Of a stretch of DNA of 42,053 nucleotides, positions 6,946 to 15,665 are shown one piece after another. Origin of the DNA: Blastochloris sulfoviridis (lineage in GTDB: Bacteria > Pseudomonadota > Alphaproteobacteria > Rhizobiales > Xanthobacteraceae). A model generated the notes under the pieces. That model had not been told where the DNA came from. It saw nothing but the letters and a program-made list of their open reading frames with translations, and searched no databases. Numbering within the stretch: position 1 is the first letter of the stretch; every line of letters begins with the position of its first letter. The translations under genes were made by a program, and so were the position numbers. The DNA lies in NCBI RefSeq assembly GCF_008630065.1, contig NZ_VWPL01000029.1:1-42053 (forward strand), given 5' to 3'.

Positions 6946-9900
6946 GCCCTGCTCAGCGCCCTGATCTCAAAGGGAATGAAACAAAGCCTGCGTCGGTGCC
7001 GTCGAGGGTGAGCGCCCTGCTCAGCGCCCTGATCTCAAAGGGAATGAAACAAGGCATACCGCCCCTCTACTGGTAGCTTCCCGCCCTGCTCAGCGCCCTG
7101 ATCTCAAAGGGAATGAAACTTTCCAATCGGGTCGACGCCCCGGATCAGCCCTGCCCTGCTCAGCGCCCTGATCTCAAAGGGAATGAAACGGCCACGCGGC
7201 CCCTCTCCACGATTCGGCGGGCCCTGCTCAGCGCCCTGATCTCAAAGGGAATGAAACGCCGGGGTGCCGGCCTCTGGAGCGGGGCTTGGGCCCTGCTCAG
7301 CGCCCTGATCTCAAAGGGAATGAAACGGAAATATAGACTTCGTACTCCTCATCCTGCGCCCTGCTCAGCGCCCTGATCTCAAAGGGAATGAAACGACGTA
7401 AATACGCGTTGTCATTTTCGTCTCCGCCCTGCTCAGCGCCCTGATCTCAAAGGGAATGAAACCTGCTTTTCGAGCCTCGTAGCCCGGTTGGCCGCGCCCT
7501 GCTCAGCGCCCTGATCTCAAAGGGAATGAAACTCATTTTTTCGATTTCGTTGTAGTCGGCCATGCGGGGCCCTGCTCAGCGCCCTGATCTCAAAGGGAAT
7601 GAAACCGTTCGGGCAAACGGCCTGATAATCGAGAAAGGCCCTGCTCAGCGCCCTGATCTCAAAGGGAATGAAACTCTATCTGCCTTGGAGAGAGTGGGGC
7701 AAAAAGCCCTGCTCAGCGCCCTGATCTCAAAGGGAATGAAACGTCGTCGTATCCTCCAGCACCCCACCAGCATCGGCCCTGCTCAGCGCCCTGATCTCAA
7801 AGGGAATGAAACTTAGGTCAACGGTGGTGGTCGAAGTCATCGTCGCCCTGCTCAGCGCCCTGATCTCAAAGGGAATGAAACGGGAATACTGCCAGAGCGA
7901 GGCCACGATTCCGCCCTGCTCAGCGCCCTGATCTCAAAGGGAATGAAACGCTGATGGACCCCGGCAGCAGCAACGAGCGCCCGCCCTGCTCAGCGCCCTG
8001 ATCTCAAAGGGAATGAAACGGACCCCCATGGCCCAGCAGGCCAGAAGGTGCGCCCTGCTCAGCGCCCTGATCTCAAAGGGAATGAAACGCGACGAGGGGC
8101 CGGGGGCCCGTTCGTCGCGGCCCTGCTCAGCGCCCTGATCTCAAAGGGAATGAAACACATGGCTTTCTCCTTGAAACGAGGGGGGTCAGCCCTGCTCAGC
8201 GCCCTGATCTCAAAGGGAATGAAACGGCCAGCTTCAACTGGCCCTCCGCGTCGTTGTAGCCCTGCTCAGCGCCCTGATCTCAAAGGGAATGAAACAGAGC
8301 CCGACGACCCAGCCCGCGAAGGCACCGCCCTGCTCAGCGCCCTGATCTCAAAGGGAATGAAACCGCGACGGCGACGTAGCCGTCGACGCAGAAGACGCCC
8401 TGCTCAGCGCCCTGATCTCAAAGGGAATGAAACCGCAGCAGAGCATCACAAACCGGCCAACTGGGCCCTGCTCAGCGCCCTGATCTCAAAGGGAATGAAA
8501 CGCGCTAGAGCTTGCGCGTCTCGAAGATGATGGCCCTGCTCAGCGCCCTGATCTCAAAGGGAATGAAACCCCAGATTCGTTGGGCTTTTGTGATGATGGT
8601 ACCGCCCTGCTCAGCGCCCTGATCTCAAAGGGAATGAAACCGCGATGGGCCTGCCACCGTGAAACCAGTATTCGCCCTGCTCAGCGCCCTGATCTCAAAG
8701 GGAATGAAACCTATTCCCCGCCGCAGCGGTCGCGCTCGAGCCCTGCTCAGCGCCCTGATCTCAAAGGGAATGAAACCCGCAGCGGTCGCGCTCGAAGCGA
8801 GCTTCGAGCCCTGCTCAGCGCCCTGATCTCAAAGGGAATGAAACTTCGCGGGGGCGCAGGGTTCGCTTGCTGTAAGCCCTGCTCAGCGCCCTGATCTCAA
8901 AGGGAATGAAACTCACGTACCTCAACAAGTGACCTCCCCCAAGCGCCCTGCTCAGCGCCCTGATCTCAAAGGGAATGAAACCAAATGGAGAACTCCCCCT
9001 CCTCCTCAACCGGGGCCCTGCTCAGCGCCCTGATCTCAAAGGGAATGAAACTTCAGCTCGTTCGAGTTCAGGAAGGTCGTGGGCCCTGCTCAGCGCCCTG
9101 ATCTCAAAGGGAATGAAACGTCGTTTTATTATTGAAGAACCAGAACATGCGCCCTGCTCAGCGCCCTGATCTCAAAGGGAATGAAACAGGCAGTTCATGG
9201 TGGAATCCTCCTTCCATGAGCCCTGCTCAGCGCCCTGATCTCAAAGGGAATGAAACCGCACCATCTTCTGGTGCGTGCTCTTGGCCACGCCCTGCTCAGC
9301 GCCCTGATCTCAAAGGGAATGAAACCGTCGTACATTTTTTCGATTACATTCCGAGCCCTGCTCAGCGCCCTGATCTCAAAGGGAATGAAACCCGCGACGG
9401 AGGCCGTGGTGAGGGCGGCGGCGAGCCCTGCTCAGCGCCCTGATCTCAAAGGGAATGAAACGTTACTTTCCTCCGCCACCACGGGCAAGAAGGCCCTGCT
9501 CAGCGCCCTGATCTCAAAGGGAATGAAACCCATCAAAACATTGAAGGATTGAGGAAAAAGCGCCCTGCTCAGCGCCCTGATCTCAAAGGGAATGAAACCG
9601 TTGAACATGGTAAGCCCCTTTTGGAAGCCATGAGCCCTGCTCAGCGCCCTGATCTCAAAGGGAATGAAACACAAGGATCATAGTAGTCTCCTGAAGGTCT
9701 GGCCCTGCTCAGCGCCCTGATCTCAAAGGGAATGAAACAACATCGCAGGCCGGCTAAACCGGTCGACTGCGCCCTGCTCAGCGCCCTGATCTCAAAGGGA
9801 ATGAAACGCTATGTGGTGCGCACCACGGCAGGTGTTGGGCCCTGCTCAGCGCCCTGATCTCAAAGGGAATGAAACCTCCTGCCGCGGGATTGCGGCAAAT

Positions 9901-12275
9901 TGGGGGCCCTGGTCAGCGCCCTGATCTCAAAGGGAATGAAACAGAGTGGCGGCGGCGGCGGCGAAAGAAGTAAGCCCTGCTCAGCGCCCTGATCTCAAAG
10001 GGAATGAAACGTGTGATTGTGAGTAGAATCGTGTCTTCCCGGGCCCTGCTCAGCGCCCTGATCTCAAAGGGAATGAAACTCCGGGCAGCGGCAGCCGAGG
10101 CCACCCGAACGCCCTGCTCAGCGCCCTGATCTCAAAGGGAATGAAACTGAGCGACGGCGCTTCGCCTGCGCGGGCGCCGGCCCTGCTCAGCGCCCTGATC
10201 TCAAAGGGAATGAAACGGCGAAATCGGCGGCGGTGGCGGAAGCGAACGCCCTGCTCAGCGCCCTGATCTCAAAGGGAATGAAACGGGCGAACTTGGTCAT
10301 TGTAGTCCCCAATAGGCCCTGCTCAGCGCCCTGATCTCAAAGGGAATGAAACCGCGATGTCCCGCGGGCGGGGGCGGGGCGTGGGCCCTGCTCAGCGCCC
10401 TGATCTCAAAGGGAATGAAACCAGTTGAACCCCAGTGAGACGCACTCTGTGCGCCCTGCTCAGCGCCCTGATCTCAAAGGGAATGAAACGCCGCCCGAAG
10501 GGCATCATCCAGCGAAAACTGCCCTGCTCAGCGCCCTGATCTCAAAGGGAATGAAACAACTACGTCAGCGCAGCGCGGGATGAGGTGCGCCCTGCTCAGC
10601 GCCCTGATCTCAAAGGGAATGAAACTCGCCATTCTCGGCGCAAAGCGCGAGAAAAAAGCCCTGCTCAGCGCCCTGATCTCAAAGGGAATGAAACGAATCT
10701 TTCGATGGCTCTCGAGAGGATGGACGGCCCTGCTCAGCGCCCTGATCTCAAAGGGAATGAAACATCAGGGTGCTCTCAATCGGCTTGCGAAGCCGCCCTG
10801 CTCAGCGCCCTGATCTCAAAGGGAATGAAACGCCGCATAGGTCGGGGCGACGGCGACGGTGGGCCCTGCTCAGCGCCCTGATCTCAAAGGGAATGAAACT
10901 TGTCCGAGACGCCAGCCGCGCCGTTTGTCCGCCCTGCTCAGCGCCCTGATCTCAAAGGGAATGAAACCTCAACCCCGTCCGCAAAGCAGAAGGGCTGGGC
11001 CCTGCTCAGCGCCCTGATCTCAAAGGGAATGAAACGCAACCCCGGTGGGGTTGCCCTCTACGAGGACGCCCTGCTCAGCGCCCTGATCTCAAAGGGAATG
11101 AAACGGATTTCCGGGGCGGATCGCTCTCGTAGGTCGGCGCCCTGCTCAGCGCCCTGATCTCAAAGGGAATGAAACGCGGATGGTGAGGCCACAGGGCTGT
11201 CCGGCGAGCCCTGCTCAGCGCCCTGATCTCAAAGGGAATGAAACCCCACCCCTCTTCGGGGCGGCCGACCTCCGCCGCCCTGCTCAGCGCCCTGATCTCA
11301 AAGGGAATGAAACCTTGGTGGTCGTGTGCCTGACCACCGCCCTCGCCCTGCTCAGCGCCCTGATCTCAAAGGGAATGAAACACGGCACTTCCGTGCCGTT
11401 CCGGAGGTCCTTCGCCCTGCTCAGCGCCCTGATCTCAAAGGGAATGAAACGTTGTGCTGGGTCAGATTAAGAATACGGGTCATGCCCTGCTCAGCGCCCT
11501 GATCTCAAAGGGAATGAAACGTCGGCCCGTGCGGCGTCGCGCCGGGCCTTTGCCCTGCTCAGCGCCCTGATCTCAAAGGGAATGAAACCCACCGCTCCAC
11601 CTCCTCGCGGAGGATCCGGCGCCCTGCTCAGCGCCCTGATCTCAAAGGGAATGAAACGGGGAGTCGTTGATCAGTCGCCCGCGTTGAGCCCTGCTCAGCG
11701 CCCTGATCTCAAAGGGAATGAAACCGACGGGTCAGGTCATCGAACTGAGCTTGGAGCCCTGCTCAGCGCCCTGATCTCAAAGGGAATGAAACTCAGGTCG
11801 CTACGGGGCATCTTCTCAGCCAGCCCTGCTCAGCGCCCTGATCTCAAAGGGAATGAAACCCATGGGGTCGCTCCCGTCCAGAGTCAGAACGCCCTGCTCA
11901 GCGCCCTGATCTCAAAGGGAATGAAACTGCGTCCTCCCCGGTGGTTACCGATGGAGAACCGCCCTGCTCAGCGCCCTGATCTCAAAGGGAATGAAACCGA
12001 CCTTCTCCCAGCCGAAGCCGGTGGTCTGCGCGGCCCTGCTCAGCGCCCTGATCTCAAAGGGAATGAAACTCCTCCTCCGTCAGGCCGAGGTGAGCGAAGT
12101 GCCCTGCTCAGCGCCCTGATCTCAAAGGGAATGAAACGCTCGCGCCCCGCGACGATCTCGAATACCTTTCGCCCTGCTCAGCGCCCTGATCTCAAAGGGA
12201 ATGAAACCGCAGCGGTCAATGACGAGTTGATACAGATCGCCCTGCTCAGCGCCCTGATCTCAAAGGGAAACAATG
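6946..12275 (+). CRISPR. CRISPR array, 78 repeats of 37 nt and 77 spacers
   Basis: I located 78 repeat starts by hand. The 37-nt repeat begins GCCCTGCTCAGCGCC and ends CTCAAAGGGAATGAAAC; the middle is CTGAT. Spacers are 29-36 nt, mostly 31-32. Repeats look identical except the one at 9906 (CTGGTC for CTGCTC) and the last at 12239-12275, whose final bases are AACAATG instead of ATGAAAC. That degenerate end and the leader-like DNA before 6946 set the direction: transcription on the plus strand, new spacers added at 6946. The short stem CCCT/AGGG precedes the AATGAAAC end, as expected for Cas6 cutting that leaves an 8-nt 5' tag. Spacer uptake appears recent and heavy, given the uniform repeats. 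Flanking genes (cas2b upstream, HD hydrolase downstream) are on the same strand. Confidence 0.98.
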
Positions 12276-12317
12276 GAGCATCGGCGGTGGCCATCACGGG
12301 CGGCGTTGACGCAAGAC

Positions 12318-12911
12318 ATGGGGAACGGAATGAAGGACTGGGTGCAGGTGCTGCGCGCGGCCGACGCGGTTGCGCGCTGGCACGTCCATCAGCGCCGCAA
12401 GGGCGCGGCGGCGGAGCCCTACATCAATCACCTCATCGAGGTCGCCATGCTCGTCGCTGACGCGACCGCCGGTGCCGATCTCGACCTCGTCATCGCCGCG
12501 CTGCTGCACGATGCCATTGAGGACCAGGAGGTGCCGCGCGACGAGATCGCGGGCGCGTTCGGCGAGGACGTCGCGGGCCTTGTCGATGAGGTCACCGACG
12601 ACAAGAGCCTCGACAAGGCCGAACGCAAGCGACTCCAGGTCGCCCACGCCGCCACGAAGTCGGCCCGCGCCAAGATGCTGAAGCTGGCGGACAAGACCAG
12701 CAACTTGCGCGCCATCGCCTTGAGTCCGCCGCCGGATTGGACGGTGAAGCGACGGCTCGAATACGTCGCCTGGGCGCGTGAGGTCGCCACGAATCTCCGC
12801 GGCGTCTCGGAAGACCTCGATCGCGCCTTCGACGAGGCCGCAGCAGCAGCAGAAAACTCGATTCGCGTCGCCCGGGGAACCATGGTTGCGTTCCTGCCTC
12901 CGCCAGCTTGA
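12318..12911 (+). CDS. MESH1/SpoT-like HD-domain hydrolase
   Basis: 197 residues from the ATG at 12318; another ATG at 12330 has a better upstream GGGGAACGG. One HD domain fills the protein: EPYINHLIEVA (H38), LLHDAIEDQ (H64-D65 and the following E68-D69), then RKRLQVAHAATKSARAKMLKLADKTSNL, the motif in which SpoT and MESH1 enzymes place their last metal-binding Asp. The length fits stand-alone MESH1 (about 180 residues), a manganese enzyme that removes the 3'-diphosphate of ppGpp; NADPH is another known MESH1 substrate. No synthetase, TGS or ACT domain is present. The gene starts about 40 bp after the degenerate final repeat, so it may be transcribed with the array. It could hydrolyse an alarmone or another nucleotide signal in this locus; the substrate here is unknown. 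Confidence 0.8.
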   Translation: MGNGMKDWVQVLRAADAVARWHVHQRRKGAAAEPYINHLIEVAMLVADATAGADLDLVIAALLHDAIEDQEVPRDEIAGAFGEDVAGLVDEVTDDKSLDKAERKRLQVAHAATKSARAKMLKLADKTSNLRAIALSPPPDWTVKRRLEYVAWAREVATNLRGVSEDLDRAFDEAAAAAENSIRVARGTMVAFLPPPA

Positions 12912-13161
12912 TGGCCTGCCGCTGATACACGCGGGAATGGCAAGGATCGCCGTCCGAAACTGGCGGTTCGGATTTTACGGCGTCCAACCCAGTCCCTGGC
13001 GACCGGCCGGGACGCGTTCAAGCTGTCATCAGGGATTTGATGGCTAAGGACGCATCAGACGGCTCCGGCCGATCAGGCCGGAGCCGTGTATTCCGGTCGT
13101 CGAATAGTACCTTATTTATCAATGTTCTTTCGGCAAGATTGTTTTCGGGATCCCAAAGGGA
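12912..13161. other. Convergent intergenic region with stem-loop
   Basis: 250 bp without a gene between the HD hydrolase (plus) and the membrane protein (minus). It contains the strong stem-loop listed separately at 13059-13087. Nothing else is recognised. Confidence 0.6.
13059..13087. terminator. Bidirectional terminator-like stem-loop
   Basis: ACGGCTCCGGCC-GATCA-GGCCGGAGCCGT forms a perfect 12-bp stem with a 5-nt loop, between two convergent genes. There is no long T run directly after it on either strand, so it may be a Rho-assisted or bidirectional terminator. Confidence 0.7.
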
Positions 13162-13638
13162 TTATCCGGAAACCGGATCAGGCGCGGCGGCACTCTCGTT
13201 TGCGGCAGCCGGCTTCCTTCCGTCCTTCCATTTGATCTGTCGTTCCGGGATCGCGACAAGATCGATGACGATCTCTCTCTTGGCTTCGTCGAAAAACACC
13301 CAGATCCCGCGCGCCTCGGACATCGATTTCGTTCGCAGGTCTCCCGCGGTGGAGCATACGCTCTTCACGAACCGGAAGAACTCGAATTCGCTGTATTTGA
13401 ATTTCTTGACGTCCTCGAAATAGAGGGCCTGCGGCTTGTCGTCATAGCCTTTGACGACAAGATTCCAGTTCTCGTACGGCTCGCGCTCACGTCGCTCGCG
13501 GCGCCCTTCGAACGCCGACACGAACCATCCCGTCACGACCGTGAACAGCAGGAACGACGGCAGTTCGGTCGCCAGCCAGTCCGCGGACACAATGTTGCTG
13601 GCGAGGCCCTCGCCCAGGCGGAAAATCCAGTCGGTCAT
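13162..13638 (-). CDS. Single-TM protein of unknown function
   Basis: 158 residues. The ATG at 13638 has a good GGGGAG site eight bases upstream. One hydrophobic segment lies at about 25-47 (TELPSFLLFTVVTGWFVSAF), followed by a basic, Arg-rich stop-transfer stretch (EGRRERRERE) and a roughly 100-residue cytoplasmic domain with FEDVKKFKYSEFEFFRFVKS and a beta-strand pair IWVFFDEAKREIVIDLVAIP. The last 25 residues are Ala/Pro-rich. I do not recognise the family. It is divergent from cas10 with a 173-bp gap that carries the shared 11-mer, so it is plausibly a membrane-bound accessory of the type III system. No enzyme motif is seen. Confidence 0.65.
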   Translation of the reverse strand: MTDWIFRLGEGLASNIVSADWLATELPSFLLFTVVTGWFVSAFEGRRERREREPYENWNLVVKGYDDKPQALYFEDVKKFKYSEFEFFRFVKSVCSTAGDLRTKSMSEARGIWVFFDEAKREIVIDLVAIPERQIKWKDGRKPAAANESAAAPDPVSG

Positions 13639-13703
13639 CTGCGTCGCTCCCCAAGCTCCATCGATACGCTGTCATTTGCACGGCGCCGGGAGTTCCTAAA
13701 GGA

Positions 13704-13714
13704 CGACAACCTTG
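13704..13714 (+). promoter_or_regulatory. Shared 11-mer CGACAACCTTG, copy 3
   Basis: Third exact copy of the 11-mer, in the divergent gap between the single-TM protein and cas10. Downstream, TTGACA at 13757-13762 is a possible -35 for cas10, but no good -10 follows at 17 bp. Shared placement before cas10, before cas2-cas1-cas2 and next to the reverse transcriptase suggests common control. Confidence 0.4.
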
Positions 13715-13811
13715 CGACGAAGGCGAAGACTTGGGCAAGCCGCAACGTTGCCGGACTTGACAGTCTGATCTTAAGGTTGTGAACCTTCTGCGCGAAAAGC
13801 AGGGCGGGGAC

Positions 13812-15665
13812 ATGAGCGTTCAACACGTGCACGTCGTTCTCATCGAGACGGCGTCGAATCAGGATTTCGTCTTCCAGTCGAACAAGCTGCGCGACGTCGT
13901 CGGAGCATCCGACCTGATCACCCGCGTCGGCACGCAATGGGCGATCGAAGCCGCCGCCAGTTTGGGCGGACCGCGGAAGCCCGAGAACCCGATCATCAAG
14001 GACCGCGTCGATTATCTCAACACGGCGCCGCGCTTTGGAGCGGGTAGCACGCCGGCGGTCGAGCCGGTGGTCTGCACCTCGGGCAAGGCGGTGTTCCTGG
14101 TGCGCGATCAGGCGGTCGGCGAGGACATCGTCTATTGCGTGACCCGCCGGGCGCTGGAGGAGGCGCCGGGCCTGACCGTGCGCGGCGCGGTGAGCAGGCC
14201 GCTTTCACTGGATGCGCCGGCCGAAGATGCCGGACGGCTGGTCGAGGGTCTGTTCAAGGAAATCGAGCGGCTGCGGCTCGATCTGCCGCCGACCGAGGCA
14301 CGCTTCCCGTTCCAGCCGATGGTCGCGCCCTGCGACGTCACCGGCCTGCCGGCAGAGGGCTTTGTGGATCGTGGTCCCGAACCGGTGCTGCTCGCGGCGA
14401 CGTCGATCGCCAAGCGCAAGGCGGCGAAACCCGAAAGCCGCCCTGAAGATGACGACTGGACGTCCTATGAGCGCGCCGAAGCCGACCTTGAACTTAATGG
14501 GTTGGAAATCGCGCGCAACCCAAGAGATCTCGAAGACTCAGTGGACTGGCTTGCCGTGGTCCACGCCGACGGCAACGGCTTCGGCCAAGTGTTCCTGAAC
14601 CTTGCCGACTATTGCAAGAAAGACGGCAAAGCCCGCGATTATTTCGACCTCTATCGCGAGCTGTCGGTCTCGCTCGATCTGGTTGGCGTTGCGGCGCTGA
14701 AGGCGGCGCTGCCGATGCTCGGAACGGCATGGTTTGAACGCCGTCGCTGCGGCGATGACGGACGCTGGAGAGAGACGAGTATCAAAGGAATCCCGCTCGC
14801 GGTCAGCGTGATGGGCGGCGATGATCTCACCGTAATCTGCGATGGCAGCCGGGCAGTGCAGTTCACCAAAGCCTATCTGGCGGCGTTCGAGCGATTGGTC
14901 GAGGAGAAGACGGTCGAGGACAACGCCAACGTGATCCCCACGCTCGTTCACAAGTGCGAGGGCAAGAAGGACTTTGGCGCGGCGGCCGGCGTCGCCATCG
15001 TCAAGCCGCACCATCCCCTGCACCGCGCGTTCGAGCTGGCCGAGGCCCTGACCAAAAGCGCGAAGTCTCTGGTGAAGGAGGACCTCGGATCGCCCGGACT
15101 GACGGCGCTCGACTTCCAGGTGGTCTATGGCGACACCTCCAGCAGCCTTCAGGCGATGCGCAAGGAATGGAAGACCGAGACGAAGGATGGGACGACGGAC
15201 GAGGTCTGCCTCGCCTACGCCCGCCCCTACGTGGTGTCGCATCAGGGACGCAGGGCGCATTTGAAAGACCCCGAGCGTTTCGACCTTCGCCATTTCGCCA
15301 CGCTTGAAGCTGCCGTCGCGCAGCTCCGCAAGCGCGACCAGGAAGGGCGGCCGCTGTTTCCGCGTTCGCAGCAGCACGAGTTGCGCGAGGCGGTGCTCGC
15401 CGGCCGCGCCATCGCCGATGCGCGGCTGAAGCTGATCGCAACGCGATACACGATCGATTGGACGGCGTTCGGCGGCACGGCGCCGGGGCACGCGGAGCCA
15501 GCCCTGTTTGTTGAGGAGGACAGCCGTAGGGTCCAGGAGCGGACCGAGATCACATGGATCACGCGTCTGCTCGACGCGATGGATCTCGTCGACATCGACC
15601 CCAAGCGGGACACTGCAGGATCACAACCGACGCCGGACGTCGCCGCCTCGGGAGCCGCACAATGA
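13812..15665 (+). CDS. cas10: Cas10, type III-D, without HD domain
   Basis: 617 residues from the ATG at 13812, which has a GGGCGGGGA ribosome-binding site; an ATG 11 codons upstream is in frame but poorer. The N-terminus VHVVLIETASNQDFVFQSN followed by KLRDVVGASDLI is the typical opening of this Cas10 group, so there is no N-terminal HD nuclease. The first palm is seen as VVHADGNGFGQVF (D253) and the cyclase palm as VMGGDDLTVI (G335-G336-D337-D338). An intact GGDD predicts synthesis of cyclic oligoadenylate when target RNA is bound, while single-strand DNA cutting by Cas10 is not expected. It is the first gene of the effector operon; its stop overlaps the next ATG by 4 bp. Its messenger would feed the CARF proteins at 2520, 3842 and 26176. 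Confidence 0.92.
   Translation: MSVQHVHVVLIETASNQDFVFQSNKLRDVVGASDLITRVGTQWAIEAAASLGGPRKPENPIIKDRVDYLNTAPRFGAGSTPAVEPVVCTSGKAVFLVRDQAVGEDIVYCVTRRALEEAPGLTVRGAVSRPLSLDAPAEDAGRLVEGLFKEIERLRLDLPPTEARFPFQPMVAPCDVTGLPAEGFVDRGPEPVLLAATSIAKRKAAKPESRPEDDDWTSYERAEADLELNGLEIARNPRDLEDSVDWLAVVHADGNGFGQVFLNLADYCKKDGKARDYFDLYRELSVSLDLVGVAALKAALPMLGTAWFERRRCGDDGRWRETSIKGIPLAVSVMGGDDLTVICDGSRAVQFTKAYLAAFERLVEEKTVEDNANVIPTLVHKCEGKKDFGAAAGVAIVKPHHPLHRAFELAEALTKSAKSLVKEDLGSPGLTALDFQVVYGDTSSSLQAMRKEWKTETKDGTTDEVCLAYARPYVVSHQGRRAHLKDPERFDLRHFATLEAAVAQLRKRDQEGRPLFPRSQQHELREAVLAGRAIADARLKLIATRYTIDWTAFGGTAPGHAEPALFVEEDSRRVQERTEITWITRLLDAMDLVDIDPKRDTAGSQPTPDVAASGAAQ

Noticed and set aside
6946-12275. Open frames across the array that repeat a peptide like AQRPDLKGNET or ALLSALISKGMK
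   Set aside because: They are translations of the CRISPR repeat in different frames; the period and the non-coding nature of spacers explain them.
13757-13785. TTGACA as a full cas10 promoter
   Set aside because: The -35 box is perfect but no acceptable -10 lies 16-18 bp downstream.
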